Assembly (NCBI GenBank): GCA_002067865.1
Contig: MVRC01000013.1
Location: forward strand, 297,789 to 361,788
Origin: Methanomassiliicoccales archaeon PtaU1.Bin124
Lineage (GTDB): Archaea > Thermoplasmatota > Thermoplasmata > Methanomassiliicoccales > UBA472
Reading direction: 5' to 3'
DNA length: 64,000 bases
Position numbers and translations under genes: made by a program. The notes below the pieces were generated by a model. The model ran no database searches. It was not told the origin of the DNA and worked only from the letters and a program-made list of their open reading frames with translations. This document shows, piece after piece, positions 17,457 to 26,388 of this stretch (position 1 is the stretch's first letter; each line of letters starts with the position of its first letter).

Positions 17457-19799
17457 TTATGCTACAACCTTGTCGTACGTGTAGAACACTAGCGCCGAGT
17501 ACATCGGGTTGAAGAAGTATCCGGAGATCCAGCTTCTCTCGATGTGGAAGTTCGTCGCCTGGGCCAGCCACAGGTAGGTCGCGTTGTCGTAGGTGGTCTG
17601 GGTGATCTCGTGGTACAGCTGTCCGCGGGTCACACTGTTGGACTCGAACGCCGCATCCATGATCTTTTGGCTCAGGGCAGCGTCGTTGAAGCCCAGCGGT
17701 CCACCGTAGGTACCTCCATCCAGCAAGAACGGCTGCACGAAGTCGTCAGGGTCAGCGTAGTCTACGGACCATCCAAGGCAGAACGTGGACAGCTTGCCCG
17801 CGTACAGGTTGGACAGATAGGTAGGCCAAGCGAGGGCCTGGACATTGACCGTTATGCCTGGAGAGAGCTGCTCGAGACCGGCCTTCAGGATCTCACATGC
17901 GCCCTGCCTCACGGTGTTACCGGAGTTGTAGAAGCAGGTGATGGTGAACCCATCGGCTAGCCAGCTGTGCCCGGTGGCGGGGTTGATCGCAGCGTTCAGG
18001 TACTGAGCTGCCAGAGTGAGGTTGTACGTGAAGGTACCGACCTCGGTGTCGTAGTAGACCATGCCCTCGGGTATAGGCCCGTTGGCGATCTTACCAGTGT
18101 TCATCATCTGGCTGGTCAGGTACGTTTGGTAGTCGAACGCGTGGACGAACGCCTTCCTCACGTTAACGTCAGCGAAGAAGGTCGACGGTATGTTACCGAC
18201 GTCCAGCGTAGAGGCCTGGATGTTCTGGTTCATCCCCAGGAAGTCGATGGCGAATTGTCCATACCCTTCGATGATCCTGGTTCCAGTGATATTCCTGGCG
18301 CTCTCGATGTTCTTCCTCGGCACGTAGATGCAGTCGGCAGTTCCCTTCTGCAGGTGCAGGAGGCGAGCGTTGAAGTCAGTGACCTGCTTGATGATGACCA
18401 CGTTCAGCTTCGCCGGGGTGCGCCAGTAGTTGTTGTTGCGCTCCAGGACGATCTGGTTGCTTGGGTCCCAAACGACCAGCTTGAACGGACCAGTTCCACA
18501 GGTGTGGGTCTTCATGTACTCGTTCTGCTCCAGGGACACGACACCGCCGTGGGCCTCAACGAAGTCCATGGACACGATGGAGCCTACGGTGAAGGCCAGG
18601 ACGTAGATGAACGCCGGGTAGGCCTTTACCAGGTTGATCTGGACGGTGTAGTCGTCGATGACGACAACAGAGTCTCTGATCTCATTCGCGTTAAGAGCCA
18701 CACCGTAGTCGAAGTTGTTGACCATGACCTGGCCCATCATCCATGCAGGACCGTTGGGGTCGTTAATGGTGAGGACCCTCTCGAGAGAGTATTCCACATC
18801 CGCAGCGGTCATAAGGGTACCATCGTGGAAGTAGACGCCCTCCCTCAGGTGGAAGGTGTAGGTCTTGTTGTCGTTGGTGATGCCACCGTTGGCGACAGTC
18901 GGAACATTAGTGGCCAGTTGCGGGACCAGCTCAGATGCGCTGCTTCCGTTGTACCAGATGAGGGTCTCATATACGTTCTGCAGAACCTCTCCGCCAGCGG
19001 TCTCATAGTCGACGGCCGGGTCGAGAGTGTCGGGGTCACCGGTGGTCTCTTCCACGAACGTCTTGGTCACTCCAGCGCTGGAGCCCTTTTCGCTGACGAT
19101 GATGGTGGCCTTGTAGGTCTGGACAGCACCGTGGGTGCTGGTCAGGGTGACCGATGCGCAGTAGATGGCGTCGGTGCCGGTGAAGGTCTTGTTGTACAGA
19201 CCGGTTGTGGTGGTCTGGGCAGCAGAGCCGTCACCAAAGTTCCAGGTGTAGCTGGCGATGAATGCCGGGCTGCCTGGGGATCCGGCCTCATAACCCAGGG
19301 ATGCGCTTGCATCGAACTGGACGACGGTTCCGGACTTGACCTGGTTCGCGCTGACCGCAACGACCGCCTTCGGCTTGGTGTCATTTGTGATGACCGCCGG
19401 CTCATCGGGGTTGTTAACAGTGATCGCAAGCGGGCTGGCAAGGTTGTCAGCGGACTTGTCGCTGTTGCTTGCCTTCAAAACAACCAGGTAAAGGCCTGGG
19501 TAGGTATATGCGTGCGAAGTTGTTGCGTCTGTAGTGTTTGCAAACGTGCCATCACCGAACTTCCAGAAGTAGGATGTTGCTCCTGACGACTGTGAAGCGT
19601 TAAAGGTGACGGACGCGCCCGCCGTCACGGTGGTCTTATTGGCAGACACCTTGACGGATACGTCCTTCTTCTGGCTAAGTACTAGGTAGGCACCAACGGC
19701 AACGACAAGCAAGATTATGACCACAGCGATCACAATCATCTTGTTCCTGCCGGACCTGGCCTTCTTTTCCTCAGGCAGAGGGTTTGCAGATCCTTCCAT
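17457..19799 (-). CDS. oppA: Oligopeptide-type ABC transporter substrate-binding protein with two PKD domains
   Basis: Membrane-anchored solute-binding protein, 780 residues. An anchor (MIVIAVVIILLVVAVGAYLVL, about 21-41) is followed by two PKD-type beta-sandwich domains, each with the diagnostic W(K/N)FGDG motif (about residues 83 and 189). The SBP_bac_5 peptide-binding domain runs from about 245 to the end: GDPDTLDPAVDYET, the EGVYFHDGTLMTAADVEYSLERV motif and GPFKLV. PKD domains probably act as spacers through the surface layer. They are common in archaeal surface proteins but unusual in front of OppA. Ligand class is inferred from family, so peptides are likely but sugars or nickel chelates cannot be excluded. 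Confidence 0.94.
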   Translation of the reverse strand: MEGSANPLPEEKKARSGRNKMIVIAVVIILLVVAVGAYLVLSQKKDVSVKVSANKTTVTAGASVTFNASQSSGATSYFWKFGDGTFANTTDATTSHAYTYPGLYLVVLKASNSDKSADNLASPLAITVNNPDEPAVITNDTKPKAVVAVSANQVKSGTVVQFDASASLGYEAGSPGSPAFIASYTWNFGDGSAAQTTTTGLYNKTFTGTDAIYCASVTLTSTHGAVQTYKATIIVSEKGSSAGVTKTFVEETTGDPDTLDPAVDYETAGGEVLQNVYETLIWYNGSSASELVPQLATNVPTVANGGITNDNKTYTFHLREGVYFHDGTLMTAADVEYSLERVLTINDPNGPAWMMGQVMVNNFDYGVALNANEIRDSVVVIDDYTVQINLVKAYPAFIYVLAFTVGSIVSMDFVEAHGGVVSLEQNEYMKTHTCGTGPFKLVVWDPSNQIVLERNNNYWRTPAKLNVVIIKQVTDFNARLLHLQKGTADCIYVPRKNIESARNITGTRIIEGYGQFAIDFLGMNQNIQASTLDVGNIPSTFFADVNVRKAFVHAFDYQTYLTSQMMNTGKIANGPIPEGMVYYDTEVGTFTYNLTLAAQYLNAAINPATGHSWLADGFTITCFYNSGNTVRQGACEILKAGLEQLSPGITVNVQALAWPTYLSNLYAGKLSTFCLGWSVDYADPDDFVQPFLLDGGTYGGPLGFNDAALSQKIMDAAFESNSVTRGQLYHEITQTTYDNATYLWLAQATNFHIERSWISGYFFNPMYSALVFYTYDKVVA

Positions 19800-20176
19800 T
19801 ATGCTTTCCTCCTCTATTCACCCCAATAGGAACTAATTGGAGAGTATGGTTAAAACGTGTTCTTTGCTATAAATACGTTGCTCATTATTAAAAATGAAAA
19901 TAACATTAGCCAGATGTGTAAAAATCAGTAAAAGACGATTTGAAAAGGGGGTTTTTAAACTAAAGCACAATATCACATTTTTAAGTTGGAAATTTGACAA
20001 TGAAATTCAATATTTTTGTTCATTGTGACAACTTTTTTGCAGAAAAAGAAAAATCTTCTATTGGACGTTAAGGCAATAATCTTGATTCTTAACGAACTGT
20101 TGGCAGATATCCAGATATTTTGTTCAATTGAACATCAAATCGCAAGAAAGGAAATATTTGCCTCATTGTAAAAGTG
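19800..20176. other. AT-rich intergenic region with the oppA promoter
   Basis: No gene is visible in this stretch. On the minus strand gtatttatagc at 19866-19876 is a reasonable TATA box about 70 bases before the oppA start. The remainder is very AT-rich with runs of A and T. Part of it lies beyond the 5' end of oppA and before the mptE 3' end, so it may also hold the mptE terminator. Confidence 0.5.
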
Positions 20177-20845
20177 TCAACCGTGCTCGACCAACCGCAC
20201 ATCGGCGGTATTCAGTTCATAAATGATGCGTTTCGCCCACGCCAACTTCTTGATCTTGATCTCAGCGCTCGAACCGGGTTTAGAGCGGGGGTTTGAGAAA
20301 TCGAAGCCGTGCAATCTGATCGTCCTCACCCCGAGATGCCTCGCCGTCATGACCGCCCTGTCCCCGTCAGTGAAACCACCATAGTTGCGCAGCATACCGA
20401 ACGGTCGGCATTGGCATGTGAGCATGACCGACCCTTTGAACCGCGGCGCCCATTTCGAGATCAAGCCCATGTTATCCCCGTGCGCCAGAATGACCGCTAT
20501 CGCACCATTGGCGTTCGCCTCGATCTCCGCCTCGACGTATCCGTCCAGATCGGAGAATATCATATCTGGTACGATGCCGAAGTCCATCAGCGTCTCGGTG
20601 GCCGAGCCTGCCGCGATGACCGGGCCGGCCAGCAACTCCTCCTCCAGTTCGTAGTCCAGACCGGGGGAGTTGCCACAGATGTCCACCTCCCTGCCCATGC
20701 GCTTTCTCAAGCATGTCTCGTCACAAAGGGACAACTTGGTCGATATTGCCTGCAGCAGCTCGGCGGAAGCTTGGTCCATCGCCCCCTCATAACCGAAGTC
20801 GAGCAGGATCTGGCGGTAGTATGGCTCCCACTCCTGGAAGTCCAT
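20177..20845 (-). CDS. mptE: 6-hydroxymethyl-7,8-dihydropterin pyrophosphokinase (archaeal MptE)
   Basis: MptE activates 6-hydroxymethyl-dihydropterin with ATP in the archaeal route to folates or methanopterin. The 222-residue protein has the DUF115-type core: GNSPGL, then GPVIAAGSATETLMDFGIVPDMIFSDLDG with the metal-binding D-x-D region. IVLAHGDNM-like sequence, TDGDRAVMTARHLGVRTIRLHGFDF and the lysine-rich KIKIKKLAWAK end follow. It starts 6 bases after the DUF373 gene, with gtgaggg as ribosome site, so the two are co-transcribed. Supports a tetrahydromethanopterin- or folate-using archaeon. Confidence 0.9.
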   Translation of the reverse strand: MDFQEWEPYYRQILLDFGYEGAMDQASAELLQAISTKLSLCDETCLRKRMGREVDICGNSPGLDYELEEELLAGPVIAAGSATETLMDFGIVPDMIFSDLDGYVEAEIEANANGAIAVILAHGDNMGLISKWAPRFKGSVMLTCQCRPFGMLRNYGGFTDGDRAVMTARHLGVRTIRLHGFDFSNPRSKPGSSAEIKIKKLAWAKRIIYELNTADVRLVEHG

Positions 20846-20851
20846 CGGCCC

Positions 20852-22009
20852 TCACGCCTCTGGATATTCCACCTTCTCGCCGCCTTCCAGGGGGATGTCC
20901 TTCCCCTTGTTCTGGATGGAGCGGAGGGTCATGCTGAGCAAAGTGCCAAAACCGGCCAGCAGGAACCCGGCCACGAATTCCAGGAAGATGATGGTCTCTC
21001 CGACGTTGTCCTGCTTCATGAATAGCAGGCTGGCGTCGCTGGCACCCTGGATGATGAAGCCTGACGCTAGAACGGTCATCGTGGCCACCATGTGCGGCCA
21101 GTAGATCTGCGATGTATTGAGATAATGGTTGATGAACCGGCCGGTCTCGATGGCTATGAACGAGAAGGCCCACATCCACAACGCCCCCTCGACGAAGAGT
21201 ATCATCTGGACCGCCACATCGGCCCCGGCGATCAGTCCGGCACTGTTTATGCCGAGAATGATGCCCATGATGAACAGGATGATCGATATGATCGCAAACG
21301 GGATCATCTGGCTACCGCTACGTAAGGCCCGGCCCGCCCGGACCCCGATGTCCTTGGTCCTCTCCCCCACCTTGTAAGCATAACCGATGAGGTACAGGCC
21401 AAGGACTAGCGCCAGCATGCCCCAGGTCATGTCCGCGATGACCCCGATCTGATCGACCGTATGGTACAGCCTCCACAGCAGCGGGATCATGGCGAAGATG
21501 CCGATCACGGCCAGTATGAGGCCGATGGGCGTGAGGATGCGCTTCCTGATCTTGTCGTCCTGCATCATCTTGACCAGGATGTAGTACGTGCCCTCGACGG
21601 TCGGGGCCTGCTTCACCCAGACCCTGCGTACCGAGTCAACCTTGACCCGGGACGTGATCATGGGATAGATGTACTCGTCCTCTGCCCCGTCGGACACAAG
21701 GACCACGCGGTCCGGCTTGATCTGGTTGAAAACGTTCTCCAGCTGAGTGGCGAGGACCAGGTCCGATTCGTAACCGACCTTCACGTCCCCGCAGACGGTG
21801 GCAATGTGCGCATCGATGCCCTTCTTCAGCATCTCTTCATAGATGCTGACCGCGGCCAGAACCGTGTTGAGATCGGAGTCCTCCGGGTCTTTGAGGCCCA
21901 GCGCGACCGCTGCCTCGATGTTCTCCTCCCGGCCAATGAAGGGACTTACCAGGCCGGCCTTGGAACCGAAATCATCATCCCTGTCGACGCTCAGCACGAG
22001 TATTCGCAT
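20852..22009 (-). CDS. DUF373 family membrane protein
   Basis: A 385-residue protein of the archaeal DUF373 family. The N-terminal soluble half (about 1-150) starts MRILVLSVDRDDDFG and has GLKDPEDSDLNTVLAAV, ATVCGDVKVGYESD and VVLVSDGAEDEYI, reminiscent of a nucleotide- or phosphate-handling Rossmann-like domain. Seven or so hydrophobic segments follow from about residue 175. Function is unknown. It is the first gene of a pair with mptE. Its promoter faces the divergent zinc-ribbon gene at 22187. Confidence 0.88.
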   Translation of the reverse strand: MRILVLSVDRDDDFGSKAGLVSPFIGREENIEAAVALGLKDPEDSDLNTVLAAVSIYEEMLKKGIDAHIATVCGDVKVGYESDLVLATQLENVFNQIKPDRVVLVSDGAEDEYIYPMITSRVKVDSVRRVWVKQAPTVEGTYYILVKMMQDDKIRKRILTPIGLILAVIGIFAMIPLLWRLYHTVDQIGVIADMTWGMLALVLGLYLIGYAYKVGERTKDIGVRAGRALRSGSQMIPFAIISIILFIMGIILGINSAGLIAGADVAVQMILFVEGALWMWAFSFIAIETGRFINHYLNTSQIYWPHMVATMTVLASGFIIQGASDASLLFMKQDNVGETIIFLEFVAGFLLAGFGTLLSMTLRSIQNKGKDIPLEGGEKVEYPEA

Positions 22010-22186
22010 CTATTTGCCGTCCAGACTCCCGCAAGGCTCGATAATGGTGCTAATTATTCATCAAGATTGTGCTATAAAACCCGCCACATAGAAACGATGG
22101 GTATGACATGTCCAACCTGGTTTTTCAATGCCTGGAACGACCTAGGAAGAATTATAACGCCGAATTCAGCTATCCTGACGGGAAGG

Positions 22187-23098
22187 ATGGACAAGAAGAC
22201 GGGATTCAAGGAATGCCCTCGCTGCGGGTTGCGCAACAAGCCCACCGCGAAGCAGTGCGATTTCTGCGGCCAGAAGTTCGATATCAGTGATGACTGGGAA
22301 CAGCAGATCGACGCCTTGGAGAAACTGACCAAGCAGAACCGCAAGGTCGAGGTCTCGGAGGACATGTCCCGCCGCATAGAGGCCACCATCGTCACCAAGG
22401 AGATGGTGGAGAAGGAGGAGGCCCCGAAGCCCAAGGTCGTTGTGGTGGCCAAGCCCGAACCGGCCAAGGTCGAGTTCGTTCCGCCCCCGCAGATCGAGGA
22501 GCCGGTGAGACCGGAGCCGGTCGTTGCCGCTCCAGTTCCGCCCGAGCCCAAGCCTGAACCGATCGTTGTTAAAAGGCCAGAGCCCGCCCCTGAGCCATTC
22601 AAGGCCGAATCGATCGAGATCGAGGTCCCAGAACCAAAGCCGGAAGAGGAGGTCGTTCAACCGATCGTCGCCGAACCGGCCGAGGGACCTGTGGTCGTAA
22701 CTGTCAAGAAGAAGGAGCGGAGGCGGAAGCCGAAGCACTTGCCAAGCACCAAGTTCTTCCGTTGGGGTGTCTCGGCCAAGGACAGGACATCCCTGGTGTT
22801 CGCCGGCCTGCTGGTCCTAGGCATCGTGGCATATCTCGTGGCGATAGTCATGGAGGGGAGCCTGGGCGAGGTCGTCTCCTGGGGCTTCGTGGTCGTTTCC
22901 GGTATGCTGATAGTCATGGGCTTCTCCCAGGTGGCCATTAATTGGGAGGTGGCCGACGAGCCGATGAGAGTGGACATCCCGGGCACGGCGGACGATGAGA
23001 TCGTTGAGATCTGCCCCTCCTGCCACGAGCGTGTCAGCCCCGATTGCGACAGATGCCCTGCCTGCGGGACCGAGTTCGAGCCTTCGGACGACCATTGA
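22187..23098 (+). CDS. Zinc-ribbon membrane protein with proline-rich linker
   Basis: A ~303-residue protein. It opens with a zinc ribbon (CPRCGLRNKPTAKQCDFCGQKF) and continues with a charged segment. A long Pro/Glu/Val-rich linker at about 80-180 repeats PEPxPEP-like units. Two hydrophobic helices follow (SLVFAGLLVLGIVAYLVAIVM and VVSWGFVVVSGMLIVMGFSQVAI). A second ribbon ends the protein (CPSCHERVSPDCDRCPACGTEF). The start at 22187 directly precedes the first ribbon and has GGAAGG close upstream. Longer in-frame readings extend into the divergent gene and are not credible. Function unknown. Confidence 0.8.
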   Translation: MDKKTGFKECPRCGLRNKPTAKQCDFCGQKFDISDDWEQQIDALEKLTKQNRKVEVSEDMSRRIEATIVTKEMVEKEEAPKPKVVVVAKPEPAKVEFVPPPQIEEPVRPEPVVAAPVPPEPKPEPIVVKRPEPAPEPFKAESIEIEVPEPKPEEEVVQPIVAEPAEGPVVVTVKKKERRRKPKHLPSTKFFRWGVSAKDRTSLVFAGLLVLGIVAYLVAIVMEGSLGEVVSWGFVVVSGMLIVMGFSQVAINWEVADEPMRVDIPGTADDEIVEICPSCHERVSPDCDRCPACGTEFEPSDDH

Positions 23099-23107
23099 GG
23101 GAGCTCA

Positions 23108-23743
23108 ATGAGAATCATCTGGCATGGTCATTCCTGTTTTGAGGTGAAGGACGGGGCCACGGTCGTCACGGACCCGCATGACGGCAAGTCCATTGGGATC
23201 AAGACCCCGGTGGTGAAGGCAGACATCGTGCTGGTCAGCCACGAGCATTTCGACCATAACTGCACCAGGATCGTCAAGGGCGATTTTCATATCATAAGGG
23301 AACCAGGAGAGCGTTGGGACAAGGGGGTGCACATCTTCGGGCTGAGCGCCTTCCACGATGCAGAGGGAGGTGCCAGGAGGGGAAGGGACATCCTTTTCCG
23401 CTTCATCATGGACGATATCACGTTCCTCCACTGCGGGGACCTGGGCCACATACTCACCCAGGAGCAGGTGGACAAATTGGGCCCGATCGACGTCCTCTTC
23501 GTTCCGGTGGGAGGCGTGTTCACCATCGATGCGGACGCGGCCATCAAGCTGATCGAGATGGTCAGGCCGAAGGTCGCGGTGCCGATGCATTTCAGGATCG
23601 GAGGGCTGTCCATCTCCGTTCATACCGTCGACGAGTTCGTCAACAGATTGCCTGAGGACAAGGTCATCCGCGTCGGGAACGAAGTAGAGTTCTTGCAGGA
23701 AGAACTGCCGCAGGAAACGGAATATTGGCTTTTCTCGCTGTGA
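23108..23743 (+). CDS. Metallo-beta-lactamase fold hydrolase (UPF0173-like)
   Basis: A 211-residue metal-dependent hydrolase. It begins with the typical MRIIWHGHSCFEV and DPHDGKSIGIKTP. The metal site is SHEHFDHN (H-x-H-x-D-H, about residue 47), followed by HCGDLGH and VAVPMHFR. It resembles the UPF0173/YtkL type, often called metal-dependent hydrolase, substrate unknown. It starts 10 bases after the zinc-ribbon gene with GAGGGAG as ribosome site, so the two form an operon. It abuts the convergent aIF6 gene. Confidence 0.9.
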   Translation: MRIIWHGHSCFEVKDGATVVTDPHDGKSIGIKTPVVKADIVLVSHEHFDHNCTRIVKGDFHIIREPGERWDKGVHIFGLSAFHDAEGGARRGRDILFRFIMDDITFLHCGDLGHILTQEQVDKLGPIDVLFVPVGGVFTIDADAAIKLIEMVRPKVAVPMHFRIGGLSISVHTVDEFVNRLPEDKVIRVGNEVEFLQEELPQETEYWLFSL

Positions 23744-24403
23744 TCAGTACAGGGACAGCGCGTCCTCGACCCGACCCAGCTCGATCGGCGTGGAGCGGTA
23801 GCCTACCATGCCGCCCTTGGAGTTCGCCACGAGCGATGCCCCGAGCATCGGTGAGCCATAGTTGAGCGTGCCGATGGCCGGGGATACCTTGAGCACCGAG
23901 CGAATCAGCTCGAACTCGGCCTTAGTGGTCTCCGGGTGGCATAGGACCCCCTTGTTGGTGGCGATGCAAACCGAACCTACGGTCTTGTGACCGCCGATGG
24001 ATGCACGCACGCATTCCACCTGAAGCGCATCCTCGATGACCTTCATCGCATCGTCCTCCATCTCCGGATTGACGATGGCCCCATTGTCGTTCGCCAGCAC
24101 GTTGTTGCCGACCGCGTTCAGCCTATCGAAGACCTTGGCGACGTTGAGCTTCTTGGAGAAAAGTTCGGTCTCTGCGTCGCTGGCCATAGACGTGAGAACG
24201 GCTCCGTAGGAGTTCATGACGACCAAGGCCCCGAGGAGGTTCGTGCCGGCGATCGTGGTCCTTTCGGCCTTCACGCCCAGAGCTTCCTCGAAGTCCGCCA
24301 GAAAAGAATCCTCCGAATCGTTTGGAACGAACGCCAGTTCCTCATTGGCGCGACAATACACGCCAAGGAACTCGACGCCGTTGTAGGAAGAGAGTTTCAG
24401 CAT
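23744..24403 (-). CDS. eif6: Translation initiation factor aIF6
   Basis: Anti-association factor that binds the large ribosomal subunit and keeps the subunits apart until ready. The 219-residue protein shows the five-fold repeat typical of IF6, with N-terminal NGVEFLGVYCRANEELAFVP and TTIAGTNLLGALVVMNSYGAVL. VGNNVLANDNGAIVNPEM and GHKTVGSVCIATNKGVLCHP follow, then PAIGTLNYGSPMLGASLVANSKGG. It closes the S19e-PDCD5-L39e-L31e-aIF6 operon, a classic archaeal arrangement. The L18a and prefoldin alpha genes that often follow are not here. Confidence 0.97.
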   Translation of the reverse strand: MLKLSSYNGVEFLGVYCRANEELAFVPNDSEDSFLADFEEALGVKAERTTIAGTNLLGALVVMNSYGAVLTSMASDAETELFSKKLNVAKVFDRLNAVGNNVLANDNGAIVNPEMEDDAMKVIEDALQVECVRASIGGHKTVGSVCIATNKGVLCHPETTKAEFELIRSVLKVSPAIGTLNYGSPMLGASLVANSKGGMVGYRSTPIELGRVEDALSLY

Positions 24404-24421
24404 GCCAGGAGCACCGTTGGA

Positions 24422-24691
24422 TTACTGTTCCTCAGGCAATGAGACCTCGACCAGGCCATCCTCGAAGCGGACCGCCTTCACCTTGATGCTGACGGGCGGC
24501 TTCTGGATGCTGCGGGCCCAAATGGCCTCGTTGACCTTGGTGTCGATCCAGACCTGGGACTCCTCGGTCTTCATGTGCCTCATGACGTACTCGCGAATGA
24601 CCTTGATGGCCTTCTCGGCCCTGTGGGTGTACGCGACGGTCTTGACCTGCCTCAATGGAATGGTATACGTAACCTGCTTCTCCTCTGCCAT
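24422..24691 (-). CDS. rpl31e: Ribosomal protein L31e
   Basis: Archaeal/eukaryotic large-subunit protein near the exit tunnel, 89 residues. VTYTIPLRQVKTVAYTHRAEKAIKVIREYVMRHMK and WIDTKVNEAIWARSIQKPP are standard L31e. The start is ATG at 24691. The longer reading begins at a GTG that overlaps the ribosome site (aaggagtgatt). The gene starts 6 bases after L39e ends. Confidence 0.97.
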   Translation of the reverse strand: MAEEKQVTYTIPLRQVKTVAYTHRAEKAIKVIREYVMRHMKTEESQVWIDTKVNEAIWARSIQKPPVSIKVKAVRFEDGLVEVSLPEEQ

Positions 24692-24696
24692 GAGAA

Positions 24697-24852
24697 TCAC
24701 TCCTTAAGCTTGCTGTATCTCCAGCTGCGCCTGTGCGGGTGGCGAGTGAAGGTGCGGTTTGTCCTCATCATGACCCATGCCGGAACACGGCGGTTCTGGT
24801 TGAGCTTCTTCATGAGGCGTCTCTTCATAGCGGTGGGCTTGCTGTGCGACAT
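24697..24852 (-). CDS. rpl39e: Ribosomal protein L39e
   Basis: A 51-residue, very basic protein: [19 protein letters not shown], then [15 protein letters not shown] and [12 protein letters not shown]. This is the normal L39e size and sequence. It is a large-subunit protein lining the nascent-chain tunnel. It sits between the PDCD5 and L31e genes with 5-base gaps, so it is part of the operon. It is easy to miss because of its length. Confidence 0.96.
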   Translation of the reverse strand: MSHSKPTAMKRRLMKKLNQNRRVPAWVMMRTNRTFTRHPHRRSWRYSKLKE

Positions 24853-24857
24853 TAAAA

Positions 24858-25190
24858 TCACTTCCTGATCTCGATGCTGATGTCCCTCTTCTGGGGTGCG
24901 ACCCTTCTAAGGATCTGTTTCAGGGTGGGCTCGTCAATGGGCTTGGGGATCTGACCCTGGCTGGCGAGACGGATCAGCTGATCCTCCACCGAGCGGGCCA
25001 CGTCCGGGTAAGCCATCTTGACGGTGGCGAGTCTGTCCCTCGCCTCCGGGGTGAGGATCTGCCGCATTATCGCCTGGCGCTGAGCGTCGATCTGACGCTC
25101 CTGTTCCTGCATTGCCGCGCCTTGGGCCTGCTGCTGCTGGAGCTCCTGCATCTTCTTGCGACGAAGCATCTCCAGCTCGGCGTCCTCCAT
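24858..25190 (-). CDS. PDCD5-family DNA-binding protein
   Basis: A 110-residue helical protein of the archaeal/eukaryotic PDCD5 family. It has the N-terminal charged helix ([20 protein letters not shown]), the core three-helix bundle ([39 protein letters not shown]) and [20 protein letters not shown]. Archaeal members bind DNA in vitro, but cellular function is unclear. The start is ATG at 25190 with a GGGAAAGGG purine stretch upstream. The long glutamine/alanine segment is ordinary for the family. Confidence 0.95.
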   Translation of the reverse strand: MEDAELEMLRRKKMQELQQQQAQGAAMQEQERQIDAQRQAIMRQILTPEARDRLATVKMAYPDVARSVEDQLIRLASQGQIPKPIDEPTLKQILRRVAPQKRDISIEIRK

Positions 25191-25207
25191 TCCCTTTCCC
25201 TCCCTTA

Positions 25208-25636
25208 TCACTTGTTGGTTTCGTCGAAAACTTCCTTGGCAGCAGCGTCGAGCAGGGCCTGGCCCTTCGCGGTGACGATGCGTCCGTTGTTCTTGTCCTT
25301 GTGGACCAGTCCAGAGGACTCCAGCTGCATGAGGCACTTGCGCGCCACTGACCTCGAGCCCTTGACCGCCTTGTTCGGCTTGGAGCCGCGGTCGGCGAAC
25401 CCGCCATACTCGGCGGAGAGACGGGAGGTCCCAATGGGTCCCTTCATGTACACCTTGCGCAGCACAGAGGCGGCACGGGTGTACCACCAATCAGGCTGCA
25501 AGGGGGCCTTCTCGGTGTGCCTGCCAGTCTTCACAAAGTCCGCCCACTCCGGCGGGGAGACGGTCTTGCTCTCCTTCAATTTTACAGCGACCTTCGCGAT
25601 GAGCTTCTCGGAGGGCACGTCGTAGACAGTAACCAT
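25208..25636 (-). CDS. rps19e: Ribosomal protein S19e
   Basis: Small-subunit protein, 142 residues, with the winged-helix-like S19e fold: TVYDVPSEKLIAKVAVKLKE, DWWYTRAASVLRKVYMKGPIGTSRLSAEYGG and RKCLMQLESSGLVHKD. It is the first gene of the operon. GGATGG precedes the ATG. Assembly factor-like role in 40S/30S maturation is known for the family. Confidence 0.97.
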   Translation of the reverse strand: MVTVYDVPSEKLIAKVAVKLKESKTVSPPEWADFVKTGRHTEKAPLQPDWWYTRAASVLRKVYMKGPIGTSRLSAEYGGFADRGSKPNKAVKGSRSVARKCLMQLESSGLVHKDKNNGRIVTAKGQALLDAAAKEVFDETNK

Positions 25637-25803
25637 ATCGATCCATCCTCTTCCAGCACTTTCAAGATTTACATTAATCGCTGATAATGCTGTCGCCCTC
25701 TAATATGGTGCCCATATATAACCGTTTCTCACTTCCACCAGCGTATGGCTCCCCGTCCATTGCGCGGCAGGGTTCAAATATCATAGGCATCGTTCCGCAG
25801 GAT

Positions 25804-26346
25804 GTGAGGCATGTAGTCGCGATGACCGGCGCTTCCGGCATACCCTATGGGGTCAGGCTGCTCCGCTCCCTTCCAGGGGAGAAGATACTGGTGATGTCAG
25901 AGATGGCCAAGCGGATCCTGCCCACCGAGACCGACCTCACCGTTGCCGACGTCGAGTCGATGGCGGACGAGGTATATCAGGACGACGACCTCTTCGCCCC
26001 GATCGCGTCGGGGTCTTACAAGCATGACGGCATGGTCATCTGCCCCTGCTCCGAGTCCACCCTCGGAAAGATCGCCTCCGGCATCGCCGACACGCTGATC
26101 ACCAGGGCGGCGTCGGTCTGTCTGAAGGAGGGCAGGCAGCTGGTCATAGTGCCCCGGGAGACGCCGCTGTCCCAGATCATGATCGAGAACGAGCTGCGCG
26201 TCAGCAGGGCGGGCGGCATCATAGTACCGGCCAGCCCGGCCTTCTACAACAAGCCCAAGACCGTCGACGATATGGTCGACTTCGTAGTTGGCAAGGTGCT
26301 GGACAGAATGGGCGTCGACAATCATTTGTTCCAGCGCTGGGCATGA
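25804..26346 (+). CDS. ubiX: UbiX/Pad-type flavin prenyltransferase
   Basis: Flavoprotein that attaches a prenyl group to FMN, making the cofactor for UbiD-type decarboxylases. It has the N-terminal nucleotide motif VVAMTGASGIPYGVRLLRSL, then ICPCSESTLGKIASGIADTLITRAASVCLKEGR and LVIVPRETPLSQIMIENELRVSRAGGIIVPASPAFYNKP. The start is taken at GTG 25804, matching homologues. The frame stays open to an ATG at 25687, but that region contains catatataacc, a TATA box for this gene. No UbiD homologue is in the window. In archaea the pair serves menaquinone or other decarboxylations. Confidence 0.9.
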   Translation: MRHVVAMTGASGIPYGVRLLRSLPGEKILVMSEMAKRILPTETDLTVADVESMADEVYQDDDLFAPIASGSYKHDGMVICPCSESTLGKIASGIADTLITRAASVCLKEGRQLVIVPRETPLSQIMIENELRVSRAGGIIVPASPAFYNKPKTVDDMVDFVVGKVLDRMGVDNHLFQRWA

Positions 26347-26388
26347 GAATCATTATCTAATGGCGGCTCGAACTTGATCGCCGATCAT

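Noticed and set aside
17967..19586. 539-residue plus-strand open frame across oppA
   Set aside because: Antisense of a clear binding protein. No family motif, no ribosome site.
21461..22186. N-terminal extension of the zinc-ribbon gene
   Set aside because: It runs antisense through DUF373. The ribosome site and the ribbon both point to 22187.
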